NCBI GenBank assembly: GCA_964441335.1
Contig: CAYTUI010000008.1
Coordinates: forward strand, 1-42,483
DNA from: CAYTUI01 sp964441335
Lineage (GTDB): Bacteria > Patescibacteriota > Patescibacteriia > UBA1558 > 2-01-FULL-52-15
Reading direction: 5' to 3'
DNA length: 42,483 nt
Part shown: positions 7,474 through 15,843 of the stretch, in pieces
How the letters are laid out: each line of letters starts with the position of its first letter
Position numbering within the stretch: the stretch's first letter is position 1
Program-made: the position numbers and the translations under genes
The notes under the pieces: model-generated
Told to the model about the DNA's origin: nothing
Database searches by the model: none
Seen by the model: the letters and a program-made list of their open reading frames with translations, nothing else

Positions 7474-7860
7474 ATGTCAGGCTTTATTACAAACATAGAA
7501 AAAGCGACTTTGTCTAATGACTATTTTCGCCAAGTTATTTATACCGCCAAGCACAGTCAGTTGGTGGTTATGAGTTTATTACCAAGCGAGGAAATTGGCA
7601 CAGAAGTCCATCACCTTGATCAGTTTTTAAGGATTGAGGAAGGACAGGCTAAGGTAATATTGGACAGTGTGGAGACTGAAGTAGCCGATGATTTTGCTAT
7701 TGTGATTCCAGCTGGCGTTAAACATAATGTTATAAATACCTCTACTGATAAGAAGTTAAAGCTCTATACTATTTATTCACCGCCGGAGCATAAGGACGGC
7801 ACTATTCATAAAACTAAGGCTGACGCTTTAGCCGACGAAGCTGATCATTTTAATGAGTAA
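7474..7860 (+). CDS. Cupin-domain protein
   Basis: Small single-domain cupin of 128 residues. Cupin motif 1 is visible as EVHHLDQFLRIEEGQAKV and motif 2 as VIPAGVKHNVIN, giving His residues for a metal site. Substrate and reaction cannot be read from the sequence; such proteins range from sugar isomerases to metal-binding regulators. The stop overlaps the start of the following NUDIX gene by 8 bases, so the two are probably translated together. Confidence 0.85.
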   Translation: MSGFITNIEKATLSNDYFRQVIYTAKHSQLVVMSLLPSEEIGTEVHHLDQFLRIEEGQAKVILDSVETEVADDFAIVIPAGVKHNVINTSTDKKLKLYTIYSPPEHKDGTIHKTKADALADEADHFNE

Positions 7861-8383
7861 TTCGCCAAAAGTTTTAGCCATAGTCAGACATCAAGATCTG
7901 TATCCTGATCAGCCGATTGTTAATCCGATTTATGACCGGCATCTTTTGGCGACCAGAGTTATTCTTCGTGATCAACAAGGTTTGATAGGCTTGCTCTTTT
8001 TAGCCAGAGACGGTTTTTACAAGTTAGTCGGGGGTGGTTGCGAGCCGGGTGAGATACTTTTGGACTGCTTGAAGCGTGAATGCCTAGAAGAAGCTGGTTG
8101 TCAGATTGCCAATGTTAAAGAGCTGGGCATGATTGAGGAATATCGTGATGCCTGGAAATTACGAATTGATATTTACGGTTATACAGCTGAAGTTTCTGGA
8201 AGCAAAGGACAGCCTAAGTGGGATCCGGAGGAAATAGAGCAGGGTTGTCAGCTGTTATGGGTTAAGCCGGAGGAAGCGGCTAAGTTGTTAAAACAACCAC
8301 CCAGCGTGCCTAACTTGTATCAGTGGAAATTTATCAGTCACCGTGATTCAATAATTTTGACAGCAGCGCTAGCTAAGTCTTAA
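7853..8383 (+). CDS. NUDIX hydrolase
   Basis: Hydrolase of nucleoside diphosphate linked to another moiety. The Nudix box is complete: G-x5-E-x7-REx2EExG in the stretch GGCEPGEILLDCL then KRECLEEAGC, about residues 62-84. Its Glu residues bind the metal. The C-terminal part carries an acidic segment, WDPEEIEQGCQLLWVKPEE, typical of these folds. The substrate is unknown. It overlaps the cupin gene by 8 bases and is followed by a perfect 34-base palindrome. Confidence 0.88.
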   Translation: MSNSPKVLAIVRHQDLYPDQPIVNPIYDRHLLATRVILRDQQGLIGLLFLARDGFYKLVGGGCEPGEILLDCLKRECLEEAGCQIANVKELGMIEEYRDAWKLRIDIYGYTAEVSGSKGQPKWDPEEIEQGCQLLWVKPEEAAKLLKQPPSVPNLYQWKFISHRDSIILTAALAKS

Positions 8384-8386
8384 CAA

Positions 8387-8420
8387 TTCCGCCCAGAGGG
8401 CGGCCGCCCTCTGGGCGGAA
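8387..8420 (+). repeat. Perfect 34-base palindrome
   Basis: TTCCGCCCAGAGGGCGG (8387-8403) is followed at once by its exact reverse complement (8404-8420), so there is no loop. It sits 3 bases after the NUDIX stop and before panD. No T-run follows, so it is not a classical terminator. Confidence 0.9.
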
Positions 8421-8441
8421 CAATTGACGATTAACTAAAAA

Positions 8442-8783
8442 ATGCGGTCAGTCTTAAGATCAAAAATACATAAAGCCACCGTTACCGCTGCTGACTTAAA
8501 TTATGTTGGCAGTATTACTATTGATAAAACGCTGATTGATAAAGTTGGTCTTTGGCTCGGTGAAAAAGTCATGGTTGTTAGTAATACTAGCGGTGTGAGA
8601 CTAGAAACTTACGTGATTGAAGGAGCGACTGATTCGGGCATAATTTGTATGAATGGCGCGGCCGCTCATCTAATAAAAAAAGGCGAAGAAATAATTATTA
8701 TGGGTTTTGAATTGACTGATGAGCCAATAAAGGCGGTTAATATTTTGGTTGACAGTCATAATAAATTTGTTAGGTATTTATAA
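8442..8783 (+). CDS. panD: Aspartate 1-decarboxylase
   Basis: Pyruvoyl enzyme that converts L-aspartate to beta-alanine for pantothenate and coenzyme A. The self-cleavage site is seen as YVGSITID, with cleavage expected between Gly23 and Ser24, one position off the E. coli numbering. The catalytic Lys9, RLETYVIEG (Arg and Tyr of the active site) and CMNGAAAHL are also present. At 113 residues it is near the usual 115-130. No other pantothenate gene lies in the window, so beta-alanine may be used with imported precursors or made for another purpose. Confidence 0.93.
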   Translation: MRSVLRSKIHKATVTAADLNYVGSITIDKTLIDKVGLWLGEKVMVVSNTSGVRLETYVIEGATDSGIICMNGAAAHLIKKGEEIIIMGFELTDEPIKAVNILVDSHNKFVRYL

Positions 8784-8804
8784 TTTTTATTTTATCTCTC
8801 ATGA

Positions 8805-8926
8805 CCTCCCCTTACCCTCCTTGTCAGGAGGGGCTCTAACTAAAGGAGCCTCCCTGCTAAGGGGAGGACGGACCTCGCCGCTCCACACGTCGTTCTCGAA
8901 CGACGTAGTGCGAGCGAGCGGCGAGG
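8805..8926 (+). repeat. Compound palindromic element
   Basis: Two nested inverted repeats lie side by side: CCTCCCCTTA (8805-8814) with TAAGGGGAGG (8858-8867), and CCTCGCCGCTC (8873-8883) with GAGCGGCGAGG (8916-8926). The second encloses ACGTCGTTC/GAACGACGT with a 2-base loop. It occupies much of the 244-base spacer between panD and the next gene. A frame at 8749-9003 runs through it but is not believable as a gene. Confidence 0.8.
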
Positions 8927-9012
8927 AAGTAGGGGTCGGATATAAAAATTTTATAGGCCCAGTATATTTTTGTTGCACCGTTGAATTGGCATTTTTTGGT
9001 TAGGCCAATAAA

Positions 9013-9021
9013 TGGTATAAT
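9013..9021 (+). promoter_or_regulatory. Extended -10 promoter, nearly leaderless transcript
   Basis: TGGTATAAT (9013-9021) lies 6 bases before the ATG at 9028. Transcription would start within a base or two of the start codon, giving a leaderless mRNA. No good -35 at normal spacing. Confidence 0.55.
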
Positions 9022-9027
9022 ATAGCC

Positions 9028-9984
9028 ATGAATATTTGGGAATTTTTGATACATAAAGTTTACGCTATTGACGGTATTGAGTTTAAGTCTTCCGTTGGTT
9101 TAGACGTTTCTAAATGCCCCAGCGTTTATGCCGGTAGTACGCCTAATCCGGACTTTTTGCCTTGTTACATCAATACTTTGGTATCTTTTTTTATTCAGGC
9201 GGCTGTAATATTGGCTGTGTTGATGATTCTGGTCGGTGGTTTTCAGTGGCTGATAGCTATCGGTAATCAGGGAAAAGTTGGTAATGCCAAGTCAACTATC
9301 TCGGGCGCTATTTTGGGCTTAATTTTTGCCCTAACCGCTTATTTATTATTAGCGCAAATCAACAGAAATTTAGTGGAGCTAAAAGGTTTGGATGAGGTGG
9401 GGTTAATTGAAATTGAACCAATTGTAGCTGGGTTACCCACCAAGTGTGGTCCGACTGAGGTAATTCAGGTAAGTAAGATGCATATTTTTACTCCGGCCAT
9501 GGGTAACCGTAATCAATTGAAATACGCCTTGCCCGGTCTGCCGGAAGCCTTGTATAAAGCTGAAGTTTTGCTACAGGCGATTGAACCGGCAAATTTTCCA
9601 TTGGGTGAACAATATAAAATTGTCAATCTCACTAGCGTTACTGATGACTATGCATTAGATGGTACTTGTTTCAGCACTGCTGGAGAATTGAGTAAAGCTT
9701 GTCAGCACACGAAAAATTCAGCGCATTATGGTGGTACAAGATATAAATGCAAGGATTTTAATAAGGATGATCCGCCTGTATCCTGCGCTGTTGATCTTCA
9801 GCCCTGGAACTATTCTAAAAATGTCAATTTTTATCCATATTTGCAGGATGCTTTAACACAAGCTGGGATGACTGCTTTTTGTGAGATGAAGGATGGTGAG
9901 CAAATACCCTGCGATTTTTATCCGGGAGTCCATCATTTACATGCCAGTCTGCAAGGATGTAGTGGTGATAAGAGAAAATATTAG
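9028..9984 (+). CDS. TrbC/VirB2-like pilin domain fused to an M15-peptidase-like domain
   Basis: Membrane protein of 318 residues. The N-terminal third has two hydrophobic helices around ILVGGFQWLIAIGNQGKVG and STISGAILGLIFALTAYLLL, the pattern of the T4SS-pilin-like proteins common in CPR bacteria. The C-terminal two thirds are extracytoplasmic in the predicted topology and contain SAHYGG, CAVDL and VHHLHAS. This His, Asp, His-x-x-His spacing recalls zinc ligands of M15/VanY D-Ala-D-Ala carboxypeptidases, but the match is loose. Several cysteines could form disulfides. It may be an envelope or peptidoglycan-modifying protein tethered by the pilin-like segment. The domain combination is inferred. 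Confidence 0.6.
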   Translation: MNIWEFLIHKVYAIDGIEFKSSVGLDVSKCPSVYAGSTPNPDFLPCYINTLVSFFIQAAVILAVLMILVGGFQWLIAIGNQGKVGNAKSTISGAILGLIFALTAYLLLAQINRNLVELKGLDEVGLIEIEPIVAGLPTKCGPTEVIQVSKMHIFTPAMGNRNQLKYALPGLPEALYKAEVLLQAIEPANFPLGEQYKIVNLTSVTDDYALDGTCFSTAGELSKACQHTKNSAHYGGTRYKCKDFNKDDPPVSCAVDLQPWNYSKNVNFYPYLQDALTQAGMTAFCEMKDGEQIPCDFYPGVHHLHASLQGCSGDKRKY

Positions 9985-9995
9985 CATATTGGTTT

Positions 9996-10712
9996 ATGGT
10001 TATTAATCCGATTAAGACAAGAGTTTTTAAGTTGGGAGATAATCTCCTTGATTTTATATCCGCTCATATTAAAAAAATTCCGGAGAAATCTATTGTAGTG
10101 GTGACTTCTAAAATAGTGGCTATAGCCGAAGGTAGAGTGGCCGTGCCTAATACTACGGCCAATAAAGTTAGACTGATTAAGCAAGAAAGTCAGTGGGCCA
10201 TGAAAACCAAATATACTTGGTTGACCATTAAAGATAATATGGTAATGCCGGCGGCCGGTATTGACGAATCCAATGCTGACGGTAAATTAATACTATTGCC
10301 GAAAGATTGTTTTAAGACTGCTGATAAACTTCGTGTTAGTTTGAAGAAAAAATATCGGCTTAAAAATTTAGGTGTTATAATTACCGATAGCCGCCTACTA
10401 CCTTTACGAGCAGGAACTGTCGGTATTGCCATGGGGTATGCCGGTTTTAAGGGTATTAAAATGTATAAAGGTAAGCCGGATATTTTTGGCCGATTATTAC
10501 ATTATGCCAGAACCGATGTGGCTGACAGTTTGGCTACGGCCGCCGTCCTGACTATGGGAGAAGCAGATGAACAACGACCGTTGGCTATTATCTCTAATGC
10601 GCCGATTGAATTTAGTGAAAGGGTTGATAGAAAAGAATTGGAAATTGATATTAAAGAGGATCTTTATCAGCCGTTGTTTCAAAGAATTAAGAAAATTAAG
10701 TTAAAAAAATGA
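9996..10712 (+). CDS. CofE-like ligase (coenzyme F420-0:L-glutamate ligase family)
   Basis: Protein of 238 residues matching the CofE fold. Visible blocks are IVVVTSKIVAIAEGR, AAGIDESNADGKLILLP and GVIITDSRLLPLRAGTVGIAMG, and a late segment with YARTDVADSLATAAVLTMGEADEQRP. In methanogens and actinobacteria CofE adds glutamate to F420-0 with GTP. No F420 biosynthesis or F420-dependent gene is seen here, so the substrate in this organism is unknown and may be different. Its end overlaps the next gene by 4 bases (ATGA), so the two are coupled. Confidence 0.85.
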   Translation: MVINPIKTRVFKLGDNLLDFISAHIKKIPEKSIVVVTSKIVAIAEGRVAVPNTTANKVRLIKQESQWAMKTKYTWLTIKDNMVMPAAGIDESNADGKLILLPKDCFKTADKLRVSLKKKYRLKNLGVIITDSRLLPLRAGTVGIAMGYAGFKGIKMYKGKPDIFGRLLHYARTDVADSLATAAVLTMGEADEQRPLAIISNAPIEFSERVDRKELEIDIKEDLYQPLFQRIKKIKLKK

Positions 10713-11431
10713 AGTTCAGCATTATTATTCCGACTAAAAATGAAAAAGTTAATTTACAGAAATTGTTGCCGCAGTTTGATCCGATAAAAAAGGAATTTAA
10801 GACTGAAGTGATTGTGGCTGATGGCGCTTCTGATGACGGTAGTATTGAGATTGCCGGGAAACTGGCTGATAAGGTGGAAGTTAAAACTAAGAAAGGCCGC
10901 GAAACAATCGGTGAAGGACGAAATCGGGGCGCTAAAGTAGCCGGCGGTGAATTATTGCTTTTTTTGGATGCCGGTGTGGTTGTACCGGAGCCTAAAAAAT
11001 TTGCCACTCGGGTGGCTGAAGTATTTAATAATCCGCAAATTGTAGCGGCCAGTACTAATGTCAATATTGATCCTAAGATTGCCAATTGGCAGGATAAACT
11101 GGTTCATGGTTTTGTTAACTGTTTGGTCAGATTTTGGAACTTTATGGGTTGGGGCGCCGGCAAAGGAGAGGTGCATATGATTAGAGCGACGGCCTTTAGA
11201 AAAGTTAAAGGCTACAATGAAAAATTACCGGCCGCCGAGGATAATGATATGATGCGGCGTTTGGCAAAAATCGGTAAAGTGGTTTTCATCAAAGACTTAC
11301 AAGTTTACGACGACCCCAGACGCTATCGCAAAGACGGCTACTTGTTAGTCATCAGTAAATGGATGCTTAATCAGTTCTGGGTGAGATTTTTCGGCCGTTC
11401 CTGGAGTCGGGAATGGAAAAGAGTTGACTAA
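10709..11431 (+). CDS. Family 2 glycosyltransferase
   Basis: GT-A type glycosyltransferase of 240 residues, probably adding a sugar to a lipid or surface glycan on the cytoplasmic membrane face. FSIIIPTKNE opens the nucleotide-binding fold, VIVADGASDDGS follows, and the DxD region reads LFLDAGVVVP, with Gly at the usual third acidic place. AAEDNDMMRRL is the ED acceptor motif. A C-terminal aromatic and basic helix could lie on the membrane. The start overlaps the CofE-like gene. The 3' end meets the convergent comF gene with a 4-base overlap, leaving no room for a separate terminator. Confidence 0.88.
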   Translation: MKFSIIIPTKNEKVNLQKLLPQFDPIKKEFKTEVIVADGASDDGSIEIAGKLADKVEVKTKKGRETIGEGRNRGAKVAGGELLLFLDAGVVVPEPKKFATRVAEVFNNPQIVAASTNVNIDPKIANWQDKLVHGFVNCLVRFWNFMGWGAGKGEVHMIRATAFRKVKGYNEKLPAAEDNDMMRRLAKIGKVVFIKDLQVYDDPRRYRKDGYLLVISKWMLNQFWVRFFGRSWSREWKRVD

Positions 11432-12060
11432 AGATGTTTAGCGATAACCAAAGACCAGATGCTTTGCGGATTTTGAGCTCTTAAAACTTTGGCCGCCTGC
11501 ATTAGCGTTGCGCCGGTAGTAGTGACATCGTCAATCAGCAGAATATTTTGACCGGTTAATTTAGGTCCCGGATAAGCAAAAGCGTCTATCATATTTTGAT
11601 GACGCTGTTTTTCTTTTAGGCTAGCTTGCGGCTGGGTGTTTTTAATTCGGACTAGTGAAGTATTTATCGGACAGTGAAAATTTTTGGCAACAGTTTCAGC
11701 TAACAATTGGCTTTGGTTAAAGCCGCGTCTTTTAAGTCGCTTTTTATGTAAGGGAATGGGGATAATGGTAAAATTTGGAATATCATTTTCTAATCCAAGT
11801 CTTTGAACCAGCAATTGACCTAATGGTTGACTATTATTTTTAAGATTATTATATTTCAGTTGTTTAATTAAGGTTGCCACATTTTTTTGATTATAGTCGC
11901 AGGCTATTAAACTGTGTTCAATGCCCGGTATGATAAACGTTAATTTGCTGACGTTTATCTTATGCAAACAAGTGTCGCAAATTATAATACCATCCTGCCC
12001 GCAACCCAGACAGTTAAGCGGGAAGAGAATGTCGCTGATAAGAGAAAGTATTTTTAACAT
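11428..12060 (-). CDS. comF: ComF-family phosphoribosyltransferase-like protein
   Basis: Protein of 210 residues of the ComF/GntX family, linked to DNA uptake in competent bacteria. The N-terminal zinc-finger cysteines CLGCGQDGIIICDTC and the C-terminal PRPP-binding loop LLIDDVTTTGATL are both present. PRTase enzymatic activity is not established for the family. With a complete type IV pilus cluster further along, a role in DNA uptake is reasonable, but ComEC is not seen in the window. It lies downstream of clpC on the same strand and is separated from it by a hairpin-rich spacer. Confidence 0.88.
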   Translation of the reverse strand: MLKILSLISDILFPLNCLGCGQDGIIICDTCLHKINVSKLTFIIPGIEHSLIACDYNQKNVATLIKQLKYNNLKNNSQPLGQLLVQRLGLENDIPNFTIIPIPLHKKRLKRRGFNQSQLLAETVAKNFHCPINTSLVRIKNTQPQASLKEKQRHQNMIDAFAYPGPKLTGQNILLIDDVTTTGATLMQAAKVLRAQNPQSIWSLVIAKHL

Positions 12061-12136
12061 AAAACAGGGTTTAAATCCCCGCCATCATCTCCTTTCGCAA
12101 GGGGTGAGGCGAGGATTGTTAATTAGCCCTGTTTTT
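12061..12136 (-). repeat. Nested inverted repeat between clpC and comF
   Basis: Outer arms AAAACAGGG (12061-12069) and CCCTGTTTT (12127-12135) enclose arms of the type AATCCCCGCC and GGCGAGGATT around a C-rich/G-rich core. On the minus strand the whole structure follows the clpC stop and could act as an attenuator or processing site before comF. Confidence 0.65.
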
Positions 12137-12141
12137 GTTTA

Positions 12142-14628
12142 CTACTTATTGATTACCAATTTATCTTTTTCGGTGGTGACTTTTAGTTGTTTAATGGTCT
12201 CGTCGGTTAAAAGCATTTCCGCCACGCGGTTAGTAATGTCTTCCTGAAAAGCTCTTTTTAGAGAGCGGGCGCCTTCTTCTACCTTAAAGCCTTTGTCAAT
12301 CAGATATTTTATGGCGTTAGGTTCAACAATGATGTTGGTGTCCCGATCGGCCAGTTTTTGACTTAATAAATCAATTTCCTTTTTGACAATTTTTTTGGCG
12401 GTTTCTTTGGTCAAAGGTTTGAAGATAATAGTTTTATCAATTCTGTTAAGAAATTCCGGTCGGAAGTAGTCATGCAAAGAGGAGCGGATTTTATCGCTAA
12501 GCTTGAGGAAATCTTCGCTTTCTTTCACCGGGATTTCCGACTCTGCTTCAAATCCCAGTTCAGCTTGGGCATTGAATTGTTCCACGCCGACATTGGAGGT
12601 CATGATAATAACAGTATTGCGAAAGTTGACCGTTCGGCCGCTAGCATCAGTTAAGCGTCCCTCTTCCAGCACCGGTAGTAGTAAGTTAAAGACTTCCGGA
12701 TGAGCTTTTTCAATTTCATCCAGTAATATAACGCTGTAAGGCTTAGATTTAACGGCATCAGTCAGGACGTTGGCGTCCTTATAACCCACATAGCCAGCCG
12801 GAGCGCCAATTAGTTTAGATACATTAAAGCTTTCAGTATATTCTGACATATCTACTTTGATTAGGGCGTTGGGATTGTCATACATAATTTTGGCCAGCTG
12901 TTTAGCAGTCTCTGTTTTGCCGACTCCGGTGGGACCTAAGAAGATGAAAGAGGCTAAAGGACGATTAGGATCGCCTAAACCGGCCCGCGAGCGGCGAATA
13001 GCCTCGGCCACGGTTTTTAAGGCTTCGTCCTGTCCGTAAATTTCTCTGGTCAGATATTTTTCTAGATTTAACAATTTTCTTTTTTCTGACTGTAAAATTT
13101 CCTGAACCGGTATACCGGTAGCTTTGGCAACAATTTCGGCAATTCTTTCAGAAGTGATACTACCGAGGACATTAGTCTTGGCTTTAGATTCGGCCAGTTT
13201 TAATTCATCCAGCTCTTGCGCCACGATTTCCTCCTGATCTTTTAGGCTGATAGCTTGGGCAAAATTTTCATCTAAAATGGCCTGACGCTTGGCTTTTTGA
13301 ATGCCATTCAATTTAACTTCCAGATCACGGACATTTTTGTAAAAGGAGTTTTTTTCTTTCCGGACTCGTAAACGCGAAGCGGCCTCGTCCAAAAGATCAA
13401 TGGCTTTATCCGGTAGTTTCTTTTCAGGCATGTAACGTTGGCTTAACTTAACCGCGCTTTCTAAAGCCTCGGGAGTAAAGCTAACGCGGTGAAAGTTTTC
13501 GTAATTTTGCTTAATGCCATTAAGTATTTCTAAAGTCTCGGCTTCAGACGCTTCTTCAATTAATATCGGCTGAAATCTTCTTTCCAAAGCTTTGTCTGAT
13601 TCAATGTATTTTTTATATTCTTCTCTGGTAGTGGCTCCGATACAACGTAGCTGACCGCGGGCTAGGGCAGGCTTTAGAATATTGGCGGCATCCATAGAAC
13701 CGGTGGTGGAGCCGGCGCCGACCAGATTATGAAGTTCATCAATAAATAAAATAATGTTGCTGTCGCTGGCCACCTCGTCAATAATTTGTTTAAGTCTGGA
13801 TTCAAACTCACCGCGGTACATAGTGCCGGCAATGACCAGCGATAAATCCAGGCTTAATATTTTTTTGTCCAACAGCACATCTGGCACGTCCCCAGTCACA
13901 ATTTTTTTGGCTAAACCTTCAACAATAGCGGTTTTGCCAACCCCAGCGTCTCCCAATAAAACCGGATTGTTCTTAGTGCGGCGCGAGAGGATTTGAATTA
14001 ATCTTTCAATTTCCTGACCGCGACCGATAACCGGATCAATCTTGGCTTGCGCCTCGGGACTGGTTAAATCGGTGGTAAAATTTTCAATGGCTGTTTCTTT
14101 AGTTGACTGGTCGTTCATCATTCTGTCCAGCCCTTTTAGTTCGCCACTCTCCTTTTGCCAGTCGTTGAATTTAGAAGTGCCTCGCAATATCAGTTCCAAC
14201 TGCTGTAATAATTTTTTAACGTCAATATTGAAACGCAGAAACACTGATTGCGCTGAACGGTCATTATTGCTTAACAGGCTAAGCAATAAATGTTCGGTGC
14301 CGATATATTTATGGTTAAATTCGTAAGCCGTTTTAACAGATTGCTCAATGATTTTTTGGCTGATTAAATTAGGTTGTGGTAAGTCCCAAGGATCAGTGGA
14401 ATACATTTTTTTATTGTCTGATTGATTGCCGACATTAAGTTGAAGATCCTCGGCTTTTAGTCCTTGTTTAGCCAAAATTTCGGCCGCAATACTACCGCGC
14501 TGTAAAATTAAAGCATAAAGCAAGTGCAAAGGTTCAATTCCGTCAGAGCCTTTTTGCCAAGCAACATTCTGGGCTCGGATTAAAACCTGCTTGAAATGCG
14601 AGGTAAATCTGTCTAGTAAGTTGTCCAT
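12142..14628 (-). CDS. clpC: ClpC-type AAA+ protease ATPase
   Basis: Hexameric unfoldase of 828 residues that feeds proteins to ClpP. It has an N-terminal Clp repeat domain (about 1-145), a first AAA+ module with GDAGVGKT near 226-233, a middle segment, and a second module with GPTGVGKT near 565-572 followed by the C-terminal D2-small domain. The middle region contains a UVR-like helix (NFAQAISLKDQEEIVAQEL), which favours ClpC over ClpB; the long ClpB coiled coil is absent. Length is normal for ClpC. No clpP lies in the window. ATG at 14628 without Shine-Dalgarno. The upstream spacer contains tandem and inverted low-complexity repeats. Confidence 0.92.
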   Translation of the reverse strand: MDNLLDRFTSHFKQVLIRAQNVAWQKGSDGIEPLHLLYALILQRGSIAAEILAKQGLKAEDLQLNVGNQSDNKKMYSTDPWDLPQPNLISQKIIEQSVKTAYEFNHKYIGTEHLLLSLLSNNDRSAQSVFLRFNIDVKKLLQQLELILRGTSKFNDWQKESGELKGLDRMMNDQSTKETAIENFTTDLTSPEAQAKIDPVIGRGQEIERLIQILSRRTKNNPVLLGDAGVGKTAIVEGLAKKIVTGDVPDVLLDKKILSLDLSLVIAGTMYRGEFESRLKQIIDEVASDSNIILFIDELHNLVGAGSTTGSMDAANILKPALARGQLRCIGATTREEYKKYIESDKALERRFQPILIEEASEAETLEILNGIKQNYENFHRVSFTPEALESAVKLSQRYMPEKKLPDKAIDLLDEAASRLRVRKEKNSFYKNVRDLEVKLNGIQKAKRQAILDENFAQAISLKDQEEIVAQELDELKLAESKAKTNVLGSITSERIAEIVAKATGIPVQEILQSEKRKLLNLEKYLTREIYGQDEALKTVAEAIRRSRAGLGDPNRPLASFIFLGPTGVGKTETAKQLAKIMYDNPNALIKVDMSEYTESFNVSKLIGAPAGYVGYKDANVLTDAVKSKPYSVILLDEIEKAHPEVFNLLLPVLEEGRLTDASGRTVNFRNTVIIMTSNVGVEQFNAQAELGFEAESEIPVKESEDFLKLSDKIRSSLHDYFRPEFLNRIDKTIIFKPLTKETAKKIVKKEIDLLSQKLADRDTNIIVEPNAIKYLIDKGFKVEEGARSLKRAFQEDITNRVAEMLLTDETIKQLKVTTEKDKLVINK

Positions 14629-14632
14629 GGTG

Positions 14633-14826
14633 TTAGTAGATTGGTAGTTTAGTAGATTGGTAGATTGGTAGTTTTAGTATAGCCGAAAGTTCTTTTAAAT
14701 TACAAGATTACTGACCGGGTGTCAATGTTTTTGAACGGAGGGACTAAAGAACGTAAGAACACAGAAACAGATGAACCCTGTTCTTTGGTTTTTAGTCCAT
14801 TGGTTCTTAAGTTCTTCCGTTCTTGC
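14633..14826 (+). repeat. Tandem TAGATTGGTAGT words and long imperfect hairpin
   Basis: 14633-14680 repeats the word TAGATTGGTAGT. Then 14733-14822 forms an imperfect hairpin with arms GAACGGA/TCCGTTC and GGACTAAA/TTTAGTCC. The design, a word followed by its complement, is like the tracts between the pilus genes. Confidence 0.6.
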
Positions 14827-14830
14827 GTCT

Positions 14831-15748
14831 TTATCTAATCATCCCCCGTAGTTTCGCAATGCGGTCGCTAATCGGCGGATGGGTGGAGAAAATATTTGTC
14901 CAAAAGCCGGATTTCTTTTTGTTGTTCAGTTGTTCATCAGGACCAAGTGTCGGTTCGGCGATAAATAAATGAGCCGTTGCCCGATTAACTTTTTTTAACG
15001 GCTGGCTCTGGGAGATTTTTTCTAAAGCTCTGGCCAGGCCTTCAGGATATCGGGTTAGTAAAGCGCCGGAGGCATCGGCCAGATATTCTCTTTTTCTGGA
15101 GACGGCCAGTTGAATTAGTTTAGCAAAGATGGGAGCAACGATGGCCAGAATTAAACCTAAGATTAATAAAACAGCGCCGCCCCGACCGTTATCGTTGGAA
15201 CGCCTCCGTCCGCCACCCCAAAAAAAACTACGCATCATGGAGTCGGCTAATAAGGTAATAACGCCGACACAGACAATGACGATCATCATGACCCTGATGT
15301 CATAATTTTGAACATGGGAAAGTTCATGCGCCAAAACACCTTCCAGCTCTTCGTTTTCTAAAGCTTTAATTAAACCACTGGTTACTGCCACTGAAGCATG
15401 CTGGGGATCGCGGCCGGTGGCAAAAGCATTTAAAGCCTCATCTTCAATAATATAAACTTTAGGCACTGGCAGACCGGCGGTAATAGCTAAATTTTCTACC
15501 ATTCTAAAAACGTAAGGATTATCTGCCTGCTGAATCTCTTTGGCACCGGACATAGCTAAGGCAATTTTATCCCCGCTGTAGAAGCTGATAAATGACATGA
15601 TGATGGAGATAAAAAAGGCGATAGCCAGCGGTCCATAGCCGAAATCAAAATACCAGCCGGCTACATAACCGATGGCCCAGATAACTATCATAAAAACGGC
15701 TATCAGGAGATAAGTTTTGCGCTTGTTAGCGGATATTTGGGAGTACAT
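14831..15748 (-). CDS. htpX: HtpX-like M48 membrane protease
   Basis: Zinc metalloprotease of 305 residues in the cytoplasmic membrane, expected to degrade misfolded membrane proteins. Two N-terminal hydrophobic helices (about 12-32 and 36-56) precede the HELSH motif at 141-145. A second pair of hydrophobic segments frames a glycine/arginine-rich loop, and SRKREYLADASGALLT supplies the third zinc ligand Glu. THPPISDRIAKLRGM at the end is a family signature. Length is normal. It clusters with a DsbB homologue and LemA on the same strand; LemA-HtpX pairs are common in bacteria. Confidence 0.93.
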   Translation of the reverse strand: MYSQISANKRKTYLLIAVFMIVIWAIGYVAGWYFDFGYGPLAIAFFISIIMSFISFYSGDKIALAMSGAKEIQQADNPYVFRMVENLAITAGLPVPKVYIIEDEALNAFATGRDPQHASVAVTSGLIKALENEELEGVLAHELSHVQNYDIRVMMIVIVCVGVITLLADSMMRSFFWGGGRRRSNDNGRGGAVLLILGLILAIVAPIFAKLIQLAVSRKREYLADASGALLTRYPEGLARALEKISQSQPLKKVNRATAHLFIAEPTLGPDEQLNNKKKSGFWTNIFSTHPPISDRIAKLRGMIR

Positions 15749-15788
15749 TTAGTTGGAAGATAGCTTACGAACAATTTTGTGTTTTCTA

Positions 15789-15837
15789 ATCCCCTCCTTT
15801 AATTCCTCCCCTTTTCAAGGGGAGGTTAGTTGGGGAT
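15789..15837 (+). repeat. GC-rich nested hairpin between dsbB-like gene and htpX
   Basis: CCTCCCCTT (15805-15813) and AAGGGGAGG (15817-15825) form a 9-bp stem with a 3-base loop, inside outer arms ATCCCC/GGGGAT. It shares the CCTCCCCTT arm with the element at 8805. Confidence 0.75.
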
Positions 15838-15843
15838 ACTAAA

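Noticed and set aside
8749..9003. 84-residue frame after panD
   Set aside because: It overlaps the panD end and then runs through the palindromic element at 8805-8926; composition is that of the repeat and no start signal is seen.
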